62,769 nucleotides of DNA from contig JAJRXD010000076.1 in the NCBI GenBank assembly GCA_024276465.1, positions 1-62,769 of the forward strand, given 5' to 3'. Shown one piece after another: positions 42,723 through 51,796 of this stretch. The translations under genes were made by a program, and so were the position numbers. Numbering within the stretch: the first letter of the stretch is position 1; the number at the start of each line of letters is the position of its first letter. Source of the DNA: Deltaproteobacteria bacterium (lineage in GTDB: Bacteria > Desulfobacterota > WTBG01 > CAIYCZ01 > CAIRTM01). The notes under the pieces were generated by a model, which saw only the letters and a list, made by a program, of their open reading frames with translations, did no database searches and was not told the DNA's origin.

Positions 42723-43909
42723 TAATGCCTTCCTTTCTTAATTTCCCGTCTCGTCGAAAAAAAGTCCAGTATTTGATGCATTATCATAAAGCTGATTAAT
42801 CCTCCGATCAGAAACATGTAAAAATACTTTATCAATTGAAGAATAATAGCTTGATAGTATTCTGTAGCTGTCAGCTTGTTTCTGACATTTTCGGTTAACA
42901 CCGTTTGAAATGGTTTGAGTTCACCCCTTTTAATCATTTCCTGCCTTTCAAATGAAGCCAGCTTAATGTCAAAAAAACCGGCTTTTTCTCCTGAAGGGTG
43001 AATTTTCCCCTGAGCAAAAGCAGGAGTGGCCTCTGGATGACACTTCTGAAGCCCGAATGGATTGCTGCAGGTTTGAACAAGGTTGTCTTTATGTACAGCA
43101 GAACCCGGGTCGGTTTTTGGCATAATATGATGAGAAAAATAGCCTACAGGTGCATGACAATCAATGCAGGTAGGAGCATTTTCATTGTCATATTTAATAG
43201 CCTGCCAGTGAAATGTATCACGGTAAGTTCCGGTGGCTTCAAGGCCATGCCTTTTCATTTTTTCTTTATCTTCGTGGCACGATGCGCACAGTTCAACCAT
43301 TTTTTTTGCAGAGCGGCGTTGTTTTAGCCTGTGGGTCAGATGATAGTAATAAGTTCTGGTCCATTTCTCATCCTCATGGCATCCAAGGCACCGGTCAAGA
43401 ATTTCCCTGGCAATTCCCTGCACGTCGCCACTTGTACCATGTGGCGGCACAAGGATGCGGTTTTGATGACAATAAGTACAGGTGGGAAGATCTTCAGGAA
43501 ATTTTTTAGGGTTTTTTTCTGACCCTCTGCCGTGTACGCTTTTTTCAAAATCATCAATCATCCTTGCATGAGAAAATTTCCTGTCAACTGATGGCTCTGC
43601 AATATGACATTCAGTGGCGCAGTCAACTCGTTCGATACCAACATGAGGGAATTTTTCAACGCTTTTATGACAGTCTTTACATCGAATCCTGCCGTGTACT
43701 GAATGATTGTATGATGATTCATCCACATAGAAAAGCCGTTTAACCCCGTTGCTGTCTATCCTTCCAAGCCCGGAATATTGATGACACATCAGACAGTTTT
43801 CTTCATCTGCAGCCATCAAATCCGGAATAGAAAAAAAGCACAACAGCAGGACAGCTGAAATCACTAACGAGTTAAGGGACAGAATGTTTTTTTTTATTTT
43901 TTTCTCCAT
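42722..43909 (-). CDS. Membrane-anchored multihaem cytochrome c (6 CXXCH + CX3CH + CX8CH)
   Basis: A 395-residue paralogue of the gene at 38605. It has a signal peptide, six CXXCH motifs (CLMCH, CKDCH, CTYCH, CLGCH, CASCH, CIDCH), a CATECH (CX3CH), and a C-terminal membrane helix at about 360-385. In place of the paralogue's CSDIDCH it has CSNPFGLQKCHPEA, a CX8CH spacing. The neighbourhood order is the same as in the other copy: anchored cytochrome, then cytochrome b, then trihaem. Whether the CX8CH site binds haem is unknown. Confidence 0.87.
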   Translation of the reverse strand: MEKKIKKNILSLNSLVISAVLLLCFFSIPDLMAADEENCLMCHQYSGLGRIDSNGVKRLFYVDESSYNHSVHGRIRCKDCHKSVEKFPHVGIERVDCATECHIAEPSVDRKFSHARMIDDFEKSVHGRGSEKNPKKFPEDLPTCTYCHQNRILVPPHGTSGDVQGIAREILDRCLGCHEDEKWTRTYYYHLTHRLKQRRSAKKMVELCASCHEDKEKMKRHGLEATGTYRDTFHWQAIKYDNENAPTCIDCHAPVGYFSHHIMPKTDPGSAVHKDNLVQTCSNPFGLQKCHPEATPAFAQGKIHPSGEKAGFFDIKLASFERQEMIKRGELKPFQTVLTENVRNKLTATEYYQAIILQLIKYFYMFLIGGLISFMIMHQILDFFSTRREIKKGRH

Positions 43910-43912
43910 GTC

Positions 43913-45520
43913 TTAAGAGTCCGGTTGCAGATATGATTCAGGTTCCTGTTTTAAAAGCTGGGGAAAAGGACTGCTGTGAGGTTCATGACATTCAACACAG
44001 CGCTTTATTTTAAAGGTTTCATGAATATCCTTTGGCTTATTCGCTTTCCCCTGTATTAACTTTTTAATAAAATTGTGGCATTCATAACAGGGCACAATCC
44101 CTGTCTCGTTTATTTTTTCAGTATGATCCTCGCCATGGCAGTAACTGCATGTTATTTTCTGGTCAGGAACAAGTTTTATCATTAATGCAAGATAGTAATC
44201 ATGGAGGTCTTCACTATCCTTGCCCTCAGTTCCCACGTCTCTTTTTCCTAACAATGGGTGGCATGCCGTGCACAACCTTTGCTGATCATTAAGAATATGT
44301 GCCCCGTATTGACTGCCGTGTGCATTATGACAGATGAGGCAATAGCCTTTTTGTGCATCCCTGTGCTTAAATTCCTGTTTCACAATCGAGGTATTATGAC
44401 AATCTGCCTGAAAACACATCTTTATGACAGGGGGCCGTTCAGGAGACTGCCGCGTTATACTGTGGCATGCCCTGCATTTTTTTTCCAAAAATGATTTGTG
44501 ATAAGAGGGGAGAGGTTCATCGCTGGAAGAAACAAGCAGATCTTCATTATTAATGTCAATGCTGACCTCTCTAACAGACAAATCTTCTTTCTCAGCATGA
44601 CATGCAACGCAGAGATCATAAGACCAGTCAAGCCTTAATTCAAGCTTTTCTGCAGATCCCTTTGCAGCTGGTCCTCTGATGATTACACCCTTGTCATGGG
44701 GGTTATGGCAGGTTCCACAGAACACCTCCCCGTTAAACAGGGGTAAAATCACATCAAATTTTTTTTCCGATTTCCTGATTGCTGTCAGGATTTTCCGGGA
44801 TGGTTCAAGCATGTGATTTGCCCTGGCCGGGTGTAAAGGCAACTGTTCCCAGTGACAGACAGAACAGAATGCGGGGTTGCATGCCTTGAAATTTACATCT
44901 TTAATATCCAGAGCAGTTTCAGGGTCTGGCAGGGTCTGGTGACAGTAAAGGCATTTATCAGTCAGCACTTCTCCTTTTTTGTCAATCTGATGGTGAGGGT
45001 TGATCTTGACATAATAATCACTGTTGTGGCACCGGAAACAAAAATCTGAAATCTTTTTGAAAGGGGGCCCCCTTAAAAAAGAGATGTTTTTAAGTTGTTC
45101 TGAAGCGTCAGATTTGCACTGCAGAAACACATCGTGGCATGTTCTGCAGGTAACTTTCCCATCATAAAGCGGCATCTCTTCCGGGATACAAATTGACAAA
45201 TTATCAGGCGGAACAATATCAGAGTCATGCAGGTCACCCTGCACATATTCCGTTTGATGGCATGAATTACACATTTCAATATCATTTTTAAACTTCAATT
45301 TAAAATCTTTCCGGCCAGGCACTGGAACGCCATCATGGCAGACATCGCAGTCTTTACCGGTAAAGTGGGGGTCTATAATTTTATCATTTGCCTTAACTTT
45401 ATCTGAAGAATTAACTTCCCGGCTTTCCGTGGCAGTTATGTCTATTGCCCACAGACACCCTAATATTACAGTTAGAGTCAGCACAATAAATCCTTTACCG
45501 GTCATCGAGGGAAGCAGCAT
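43913..45520 (-). CDS. Periplasmic or outer-surface 14-15 haem cytochrome c
   Basis: A 535-residue protein from ATG 45520 (eight bases after GAGG; GTG 45523 is also possible), with a signal peptide. I count 14 CXXCH motifs and one CFQADCH (CX4CH). The haem sites run from about residue 58 to 512. No close motif family is recognised beyond multihaem cytochromes. It begins right after the 20-haem gene stop and ends three bases before the 42722-43909 gene, so translation is coupled. It could link the conduit with extracellular acceptors or partner cells. Confidence 0.85.
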   Translation of the reverse strand: MLLPSMTGKGFIVLTLTVILGCLWAIDITATESREVNSSDKVKANDKIIDPHFTGKDCDVCHDGVPVPGRKDFKLKFKNDIEMCNSCHQTEYVQGDLHDSDIVPPDNLSICIPEEMPLYDGKVTCRTCHDVFLQCKSDASEQLKNISFLRGPPFKKISDFCFRCHNSDYYVKINPHHQIDKKGEVLTDKCLYCHQTLPDPETALDIKDVNFKACNPAFCSVCHWEQLPLHPARANHMLEPSRKILTAIRKSEKKFDVILPLFNGEVFCGTCHNPHDKGVIIRGPAAKGSAEKLELRLDWSYDLCVACHAEKEDLSVREVSIDINNEDLLVSSSDEPLPSYHKSFLEKKCRACHSITRQSPERPPVIKMCFQADCHNTSIVKQEFKHRDAQKGYCLICHNAHGSQYGAHILNDQQRLCTACHPLLGKRDVGTEGKDSEDLHDYYLALMIKLVPDQKITCSYCHGEDHTEKINETGIVPCYECHNFIKKLIQGKANKPKDIHETFKIKRCVECHEPHSSPFPQLLKQEPESYLQPDS

Positions 45521-45523
45521 CAC

Positions 45524-48058
45524 TTAATCCTCTCTTACAGTCAATTCATCAGTTTTTTTACGGCTTTTGATCCTGTGAAAAAATTTAAATTTGTAAAGCG
45601 CATCCTCACCATGACATTTTGCACAGAAAATGTATTCGATGTCTTTCCTGAGAAAACTGCTTATAGAGTTTCCTTCTGTTTCTTCCCCGCTTCCTTTGCC
45701 TGGATAATGAGAATTCCAGAGATGAGTTTCGTGACACGTTGTGCAAACTATGCTTCCCTTAACGGACTTCTCGCCATTATCAGTAAACAGAGGAAATTGA
45801 CCAATAAATTCATCGAACTGGCGAGGGTCCATCGAGCCATTTTTTTTCAGGATTAAAGTCATGAATGGACTCGAAGGATGCAGGCCGTATTCCGGGAGTT
45901 TAACTTCTGCACACTGGCCTTTCTGGTGACAACAGGTGCAAAGTCCTGTCATAAAATTTTTCTCTGCAGTAAATTCAGTATTCCAGTCTAAAATTACAGA
46001 AGGTCCCAACTGCCTGTTCATAAGAAAAACCGGAGTTAAGGCATTATGAACAGCATGGCACTGTTGACACAGCCCGGCTTCAGGAGGCAGTAACCCCTGA
46101 TTACCGGTTTCATCCGGAGCAGTTACGCGCAGGTCATGATCAGTGCCTTCAATAAAAGCTTTGTCCTGGTGGCATTCAACACAAAGAGGTGAATTTGCAG
46201 CGCTTTCATAGCGCAGAAAACTGTCGGAAAGTGTGCCGTCCCCGCCCTTCTTTTCAGGGTTGTCAGGATCCCACTGGTGCGGGTTATGACAGGTAGAGCA
46301 GTAAATCATTCCAGTTGCCGGATCTTTTTTACCATCCTGTGTATAAAGCGGCAGTCTGATTTTTGACGAGTTTTTCAGGTTTATATTGATTGGGTGAAAG
46401 TTGTCCCCGATTTTTTTTTCGTCAGCGCAGCTGTTTTCCCTGTGGCATTCAAGACAAATCATGGCCATAAGTTGCCCTTCTTCCGGATCAAGTTTTCTGC
46501 CGAACATGAACAGATCAGATCCGCCGTGAGCCAGATGGCAGCTTCCGCACAATCCTGATTCTGCAGGGCTCTGTCCTGAAATGTTTTTCTCTTCAGGCAG
46601 GGAAAGAGAAAGATCGTGATCTGTCCCTGCTATTGTTTCCTGTTCTTTATGACACCCCAGGCAGAGAACTGAACCATTGTTAGAAACCCTTAAAAAACTG
46701 TTGTTTAAATCACCTTTCAGATCTTTTGAGCCTTTATTGCCAGGATCCTTTGGATCCCACTGGTGGCTGTTATGGCAGGTTGAACAATAGATTTCTCCAT
46801 GCTCACTCCTTTTGCCATCTGATGTAAAAAAAGGAAATCGAACAGGTTTTTCTTCATTATCGGGTTTTATGCCAACAGGATGACCGGTTTCAGGAATAAG
46901 AGCTTTTTCTGCACATTCTGCTTTTTTATGACAGCTTGTACATATTTCAACAGAGGCTTTTTCTTTACCCACAAAAGGCCTGGCCCACGTATAAGGGCCT
47001 GTTCCATTGTGGGCAAGATGACAGGAGCTGCAAAGCCCTGATTCGGAGACGGTTTTGCCGGAAACATTAACTGTGTCAGGAGAAATCAGATTAAGGTCAT
47101 GTTTGGTCTCCCTTATGCTTTCCCCCTGTGTCTGGTGGCATTGCGTACAGAGAGAGCTGGTATTGCTTCGTTCACTGAGAAGGGCATTATTAACAGCAGG
47201 GTTGTGAACTGTGTGGCATGAGACACAGATCAGATGTCCTTTTTTCCCTAACCTGACTAAATTACCATTTTTCCATTTTACCGGAATTTCAGCATTTTTC
47301 GGCATAACATCAACACTGTGTGAATAGATTGTTGTTTTACCTTTCTCACTGTTAAGACCAGCTGTTTTACCATGACATTGCTCGCAAAGCACAGGAAATT
47401 CAGAAGGACGGTCTGCAGGCATTACAAGCCGGTTGTCAGTAAATCCTCCATGCGCAACATGACATGATTCGCAAATCACCTGATTGGGCTTATCCCCTGC
47501 AAGCCCGCCATATCTGTTTATCTGATCGGACATTTTCAAAGAGGTTTTGTCAATGGGGTGGTTGCCATTTTCAGGACCACCAACTTTGTCCTGATGACAC
47601 ATTTTGCACATCCTGGAGTTTTTATTTGATGTTCTCAGAAATACTGTTTTTTCGATTCTGTAATCTCTTGATTCAGCATGGGCACTGTGGCAGGTTGCGC
47701 AGTCCATCCTGCCTTCCTCATCAAGGGGAAAAATTTCGGGAACCTTTATCTTTTCAGACGGAGTGACACCAACCTGATGTCTTCTGTCATTCATGACTTT
47801 TTTTCTTGAATCTACTGTTGATCCATCGTGGCAGGAAAAACACATCTCAATAGAAGCTGCAACTGGTTTGTCAGGCAGGGCAGCAAACACAGAGCTTTTT
47901 TTGTCCACAAAAAAGGTATCAACCCAGCTAAAGTGGCAGATGGAACATTGTTTTGCAGAATCCGGTTTTAAGGATTCCTCGGATGATGTTATTAAAGCAT
48001 TTGAAGCTGTGACTGTAAATAATATAATAAATAAGGTTATTAAAGCAGCTTTCGTCAT
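45524..48058 (-). CDS. 20-haem cytochrome c made of five tetrahaem modules
   Basis: An 844-residue secreted protein with 20 CXXCH motifs in five successive groups of four: 38/73/120/151, 197/225/278/304, 343/373/425/466, 504/535/587/626 and 664/707/772/812. The modules share a CxxCHxAH...CxxCH...CSTCHNxHQW pattern ending in TDHDL in the better copies. In modules 3-5 the second site has an added Cys, CXXCHX4C (as in CTSCHKKAEC). This suggests growth by internal duplication and a long haem wire. It may be periplasmic or displayed outside; no lipobox is evident. Confidence 0.88.
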   Translation of the reverse strand: MTKAALITLFIILFTVTASNALITSSEESLKPDSAKQCSICHFSWVDTFFVDKKSSVFAALPDKPVAASIEMCFSCHDGSTVDSRKKVMNDRRHQVGVTPSEKIKVPEIFPLDEEGRMDCATCHSAHAESRDYRIEKTVFLRTSNKNSRMCKMCHQDKVGGPENGNHPIDKTSLKMSDQINRYGGLAGDKPNQVICESCHVAHGGFTDNRLVMPADRPSEFPVLCEQCHGKTAGLNSEKGKTTIYSHSVDVMPKNAEIPVKWKNGNLVRLGKKGHLICVSCHTVHNPAVNNALLSERSNTSSLCTQCHQTQGESIRETKHDLNLISPDTVNVSGKTVSESGLCSSCHLAHNGTGPYTWARPFVGKEKASVEICTSCHKKAECAEKALIPETGHPVGIKPDNEEKPVRFPFFTSDGKRSEHGEIYCSTCHNSHQWDPKDPGNKGSKDLKGDLNNSFLRVSNNGSVLCLGCHKEQETIAGTDHDLSLSLPEEKNISGQSPAESGLCGSCHLAHGGSDLFMFGRKLDPEEGQLMAMICLECHRENSCADEKKIGDNFHPININLKNSSKIRLPLYTQDGKKDPATGMIYCSTCHNPHQWDPDNPEKKGGDGTLSDSFLRYESAANSPLCVECHQDKAFIEGTDHDLRVTAPDETGNQGLLPPEAGLCQQCHAVHNALTPVFLMNRQLGPSVILDWNTEFTAEKNFMTGLCTCCHQKGQCAEVKLPEYGLHPSSPFMTLILKKNGSMDPRQFDEFIGQFPLFTDNGEKSVKGSIVCTTCHETHLWNSHYPGKGSGEETEGNSISSFLRKDIEYIFCAKCHGEDALYKFKFFHRIKSRKKTDELTVRED

Positions 48059-48171
48059 ATTTTAGTCAACCCATAATCCACACAACAGAGGATCAGAAGC
48101 AAGAAATTTGAAATTAAACGCTGAGTTAAGTACACCTGATCTTCAATCCATGATGACTTTTTGCGAATGCA

Positions 48172-49026
48172 TCAATCATTAAATCCTGAATTCAGCTTCA
48201 TTACATTATCTGCTGACACTGCGCACCTGAACCCTATATTGAAGCTCCTGTGCAGGGGTTCATGCTTGTGCCGGTTAGATACGCTTAACGTTACATCACT
48301 GCTGCACCAGGCGCCGCCCCTCACAACTTTTTTTGCCCCATTTACCGGGCCAGTGGGGTTTTTGCGCGGGGCAAAACTGTAATATTCAGGGTCATACCAA
48401 TCATAACACCATTCCCAGACATTACCAATAATATCATAAATCCCGTAATTATTGGGCGCATAGCTTTTAACAGGTGTAGTTCCGAAGGAATTATAATTTG
48501 CCCTGTCCCGGTCTATTTGATCGCCCCACGGGAATTTATTTTTTTCAAGGCCACCACGTGCTGCCTTTTCCCATTCAGCCTCGGTTGGAAGCCTTTTCCC
48601 CGCCCACATGGCAAAAGCAGATGCATCATACCAGCTCACACCAACAACAGGGTCGTCAGGACGGTCAAATTCAGGATTCCACAGTTTGTGAGGAGGGTGG
48701 CCTGTTTCTTTTAAAAACTTTGCGAAACGGTTACAAGTTACCTCAGCAGAATCAATATAAAAAGCATCAAGATAAACACTACGTTCGGGTTGCTCATCAA
48801 TGTTTCCATCCTCACTGCCCATCAAAAAATAACCGGCAGGGATAAGAACCATTATTTCAGGGTCCATGTCAGCAGTAAAGGTTAGCGGACAACTCTGCTT
48901 TGCTGTATCACTGGTGCTTATACCGTCTGTCTGATAAAAACTGCACCCTGAAAAAGCAGTGATTATCAGGATAAACAGCCCGGATATTTTCAATGCAGTT
49001 ACACCTGCTGATGTTTGTGAAATCAT
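48172..49026 (-). CDS. FGE/SUMF-domain lipoprotein in the cytochrome cluster
   Basis: The 284-residue product has a lipoprotein-like signal (Cys28 in AFSGC) and a formylglycine-generating-enzyme fold: VLIPAGYFLMGSEDG, PVVGVSWYDASAFAMWAGKRLPTEAEWE, GNVWEWCYDWYD and VVRGGAWCSSD, ending NIGFRCAV. The active FGE Cys pair is not intact: only one Cys is near GGAWC. It may be a binding or maturation protein rather than an oxygen-using enzyme. It is between the 20-haem and 7-haem genes on the same strand, with about 115 bases on each side. Confidence 0.8.
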   Translation of the reverse strand: MISQTSAGVTALKISGLFILIITAFSGCSFYQTDGISTSDTAKQSCPLTFTADMDPEIMVLIPAGYFLMGSEDGNIDEQPERSVYLDAFYIDSAEVTCNRFAKFLKETGHPPHKLWNPEFDRPDDPVVGVSWYDASAFAMWAGKRLPTEAEWEKAARGGLEKNKFPWGDQIDRDRANYNSFGTTPVKSYAPNNYGIYDIIGNVWEWCYDWYDPEYYSFAPRKNPTGPVNGAKKVVRGGAWCSSDVTLSVSNRHKHEPLHRSFNIGFRCAVSADNVMKLNSGFND

Positions 49027-49143
49027 GTTTTTTTAGAATTGCTTATTTCTGGTAAATCTGTTTCCAATGACATTTCTATCGTTCGGAAGGGTGTTTGCCT
49101 GACAGGGATAATGTTGCCTTTGGTCACCCTGGATTTGCTTCCC

Positions 49144-50241
49144 TTAATGTATCAGCGTAAAAGTCTGTTGCATAGCTTCAAAATCCTCGTAAACCGAATT
49201 TTGACCATTATGACATCCAAGACAGGAAAAGTTAAGTGTAAGAAACGGTCCTCCTGAGTCCCTTGTCAGTTCATTTCCAGTACTGTTGAACATCTCACCG
49301 GGTTCAGCATCCCCTTTTATCCTCCATACGTGTGATCGCATATCAGCTTTCCTGTAAAGGCCATCGCCCCTGGACTCTGATTTTAAAACAGCAAAAGGCA
49401 TGTGACAATCCTCACACAAAAGGGCCTGCATGTTGAGATAAATGGTCTTATCCTTGTGACAGTCCCTGCATTCAGCCTTTATGGATTTTTGCCTGTCAGC
49501 AGCAAGGCTGAAATGTGTATTATGGCAGGAATTGCATACAGTATCCTTTCCATGCGCTGTTTCTCTCCATTCATTAAACTGCTGCTGGTTTCTGATAAAT
49601 CCGTTTTTAGCTTCTATAACAGTGCTGTCATTTCTGATGTGGCATTTTCCGCAAAGCTCTGGCGATCTGTCAATAACTATATAATCTCTTGACTGGGTGA
49701 TTGAATGTTCACTGCCAGGACCATGGCATGTTTCACAACCTGCTATTGGTGAATGGCGGGTTGCATTCCAGCTGTCATAAATTTCCTGATGGCAGAACCT
49801 GCAGGCGTATGACCCTGTAAAATCAGCATCTATTGAAAGAATCGAAAAAAAAGCTGCCCGCACAACCCGTTCCCTGAAAGGGCGAAGCATCACAATATCA
49901 ACCCGTGCCTGGCCTTTAGCATCTGCCGGCATTGTTTGTTCCCATGAGATGTTATTTTCACCTTTCAGCACAAAGTGGATTTTTGGCCTGAGGGTATCAG
50001 ACCAGTTTTCTCCGGACACAGTTCCATGTAAAACAGCTACACCTGATCTTTCCATGGAAAAAGAGGCCTCGTATTTAAGTGTTTCACCGGGGGGGTACTC
50101 TGTTCTTACGTTGCCGTCCGAATCATAAATTGTTATTCCATGAAAATCATATGTCTCTATTGCGTATGCATTTAAAGCATACCCGAAAATTACAGCAGAA
50201 AATATGTTTAAACATGCAATGATGACAAAAATATGTTTCAT
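49144..50241 (-). CDS. Heptahaem c554-like cytochrome with N-terminal Ig-like domain
   Basis: From ATG 50241 the protein starts MKHIFVI, with a signal peptide, then about 130 residues of a beta-rich (Ig/fibronectin-like) domain without haem sites. Seven CXXCH motifs follow from about residue 145: CRFCH, CETCH, CGKCH, CNSCH, CRDCH, CEDCH and CLGCH. GCETCHGPGSEH and the following order resemble the c554/MtrA-like group. The upstream ATG at 50301 overlaps the next gene and is less likely. It is a paralogue of 50282-51796. It may stick out from the membrane on its beta-domain. Confidence 0.85.
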   Translation of the reverse strand: MKHIFVIIACLNIFSAVIFGYALNAYAIETYDFHGITIYDSDGNVRTEYPPGETLKYEASFSMERSGVAVLHGTVSGENWSDTLRPKIHFVLKGENNISWEQTMPADAKGQARVDIVMLRPFRERVVRAAFFSILSIDADFTGSYACRFCHQEIYDSWNATRHSPIAGCETCHGPGSEHSITQSRDYIVIDRSPELCGKCHIRNDSTVIEAKNGFIRNQQQFNEWRETAHGKDTVCNSCHNTHFSLAADRQKSIKAECRDCHKDKTIYLNMQALLCEDCHMPFAVLKSESRGDGLYRKADMRSHVWRIKGDAEPGEMFNSTGNELTRDSGGPFLTLNFSCLGCHNGQNSVYEDFEAMQQTFTLIH

Positions 50242-50281
50242 TTTTATAATCTGCAGCAGATGTGAATGCTTCGTTGAAGCG

Positions 50282-51796
50282 TCAATGTATAAGACTGGCA
50301 AACGCCTTTACCTGTTCAAAAGTATATGCTCTTTGTGCGGATCCGCCCTCCCTGTGGCAATTCAGACAGACAAAGTTCAAGGTCAGGCCTGTCACCTTTC
50401 CATCACTTCCGCGGGCGACACTCTTTCCGTCTGAAGAAAACATTTCTGACGGGCTGTCAGCCCCGGAATTAATTGTAAATATATGTGATCGCATATTGCC
50501 TGCTTCAAGGTTGTTTCCGTCAAGGTCTGTAAAGCTTATATGTGCACCAGAGGTTACTGCAAATGGCATATGACAATCATAGCAACTGAGATCCTGCATT
50601 CCCCCAAAGGCAATGGTCTTATCCTTGTGGCATGAAATACAGTCCTGAACAATCGCTTCACCTGCAGCGCTCCGGCTGAAGTGAGCAGATGCATGGGGGT
50701 TATGGCAGGTATTGCATTTAAAAAAACTTTTACTGCCCGAGGTAAGCTCCTCATATTGCTGTCTGTGCAGAATAAGTCCGCCTTCTGCCTCTAACACTTC
50801 ATTGTCATCGCGAACATGGCATCTGCTGCATGACTTTTCTGCGTTGGGTTTTAATTTTACATTGGATGGGTCGCGCTGGTGTCGGCTTCCCGGACCATGG
50901 CATGCTTCGCAGGCAACCATTGCTTCTTTCCAGGCACCCACGATCAGGGAGCCATCCTGAGTGCCATTGTCTGAATAGCCAGTGGTGTGACAGGAAGCAC
51001 AATCAAAGGGAGTAGGTGTTGTCAAATCAATACCATAGGGGATAAACCTGCCGGAAGTTTCCAGAAAGCTGCTTGGCAAATTGTATTGTGTGTCTGTTCC
51101 ATCAAAGCCGGTGGTAAGAATTCGGCCTTCATGATTTACAAACATGGAGTTCCAGGCATAACCGCCAACTACATAATCCATATCTTCCCAGCGAAAAGCA
51201 GCCGGTGGTTCAGGAACACCCGGTGAGAAATCAGGATAGGAGGGTGAGTCCCCGGTCAGAAAACTCAGTGCAAAGTTGTGACCTGATTCCTGAAATGCTT
51301 CCACAATATCACTGTTAAGGTCTTTGTGACACACTATACAGGCTTTGCTTCCTATAAAGTCTGCATCTCCTTCCGTTCCGTTTCCCTCGTTTACCTCAAC
51401 AATGAATGATGCAGAGGTCTTTCCAGATAACCCGGGGATGTTCAATGATCTGATTTCAACTGAAGCGTTTCCGTTTGCCCCCTGCGGTACAATGCTGTCC
51501 CAGAACAAACTGTGATCCCCTGGACGCAGGGTCTTAAACTGCGGTTTAAGGGTTTCATTTTCTGCACCGTTATATACTACTTTACCACTTGCAAGTACAA
51601 CTGATGGCAGTGAAACGGAAAATGATAAATTATACCTGATTTTATCACCGTCTTTGTAAGTTTTTTTTGATCTTCCAAAAAGGTCCGTTATACTAACTTC
51701 ATTTATGGTCAGGATGCTGTTTGATGCATCTGTTTTAAGGGCTGCAGAAAAGATTAACACTATAAGGGTTGGAATTAATATATCCTTTCTTATCAT
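50282..51796 (-). CDS. Octahaem c554-like cytochrome with N-terminal Ig-like domain
   Basis: A 504-residue protein, the first of the cluster. It has a signal peptide, a beta-rich domain to about 140, then eight CXXCH motifs: CIVCH, CASCH, CEACH, CSRCH, CNTCH, CISCH, CYDCH and CLNCH. An extra segment with DYVVGGYAWNSMFVNHEGR sits between the first and second, absent from the 7-haem paralogue. The order after that (CEACHGPGSRH onward) aligns with the paralogue. A candidate promoter lies at 51880-51908. Possible role: terminal or exposed electron transfer. Confidence 0.87.
   Translation of the reverse strand: MIRKDILIPTLIVLIFSAALKTDASNSILTINEVSITDLFGRSKKTYKDGDKIRYNLSFSVSLPSVVLASGKVVYNGAENETLKPQFKTLRPGDHSLFWDSIVPQGANGNASVEIRSLNIPGLSGKTSASFIVEVNEGNGTEGDADFIGSKACIVCHKDLNSDIVEAFQESGHNFALSFLTGDSPSYPDFSPGVPEPPAAFRWEDMDYVVGGYAWNSMFVNHEGRILTTGFDGTDTQYNLPSSFLETSGRFIPYGIDLTTPTPFDCASCHTTGYSDNGTQDGSLIVGAWKEAMVACEACHGPGSRHQRDPSNVKLKPNAEKSCSRCHVRDDNEVLEAEGGLILHRQQYEELTSGSKSFFKCNTCHNPHASAHFSRSAAGEAIVQDCISCHKDKTIAFGGMQDLSCYDCHMPFAVTSGAHISFTDLDGNNLEAGNMRSHIFTINSGADSPSEMFSSDGKSVARGSDGKVTGLTLNFVCLNCHREGGSAQRAYTFEQVKAFASLIH

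Noticed and set aside
48172-49026. Genuine formylglycine-generating enzyme
   Set aside because: Only one Cys remains near the catalytic position, and no sulfatase gene is nearby.
34147-51796. Many opposite-strand open frames in the cytochrome cluster
   Set aside because: They are shadows of the cytochrome frames; translations lack starts with ribosome sites and any family pattern.
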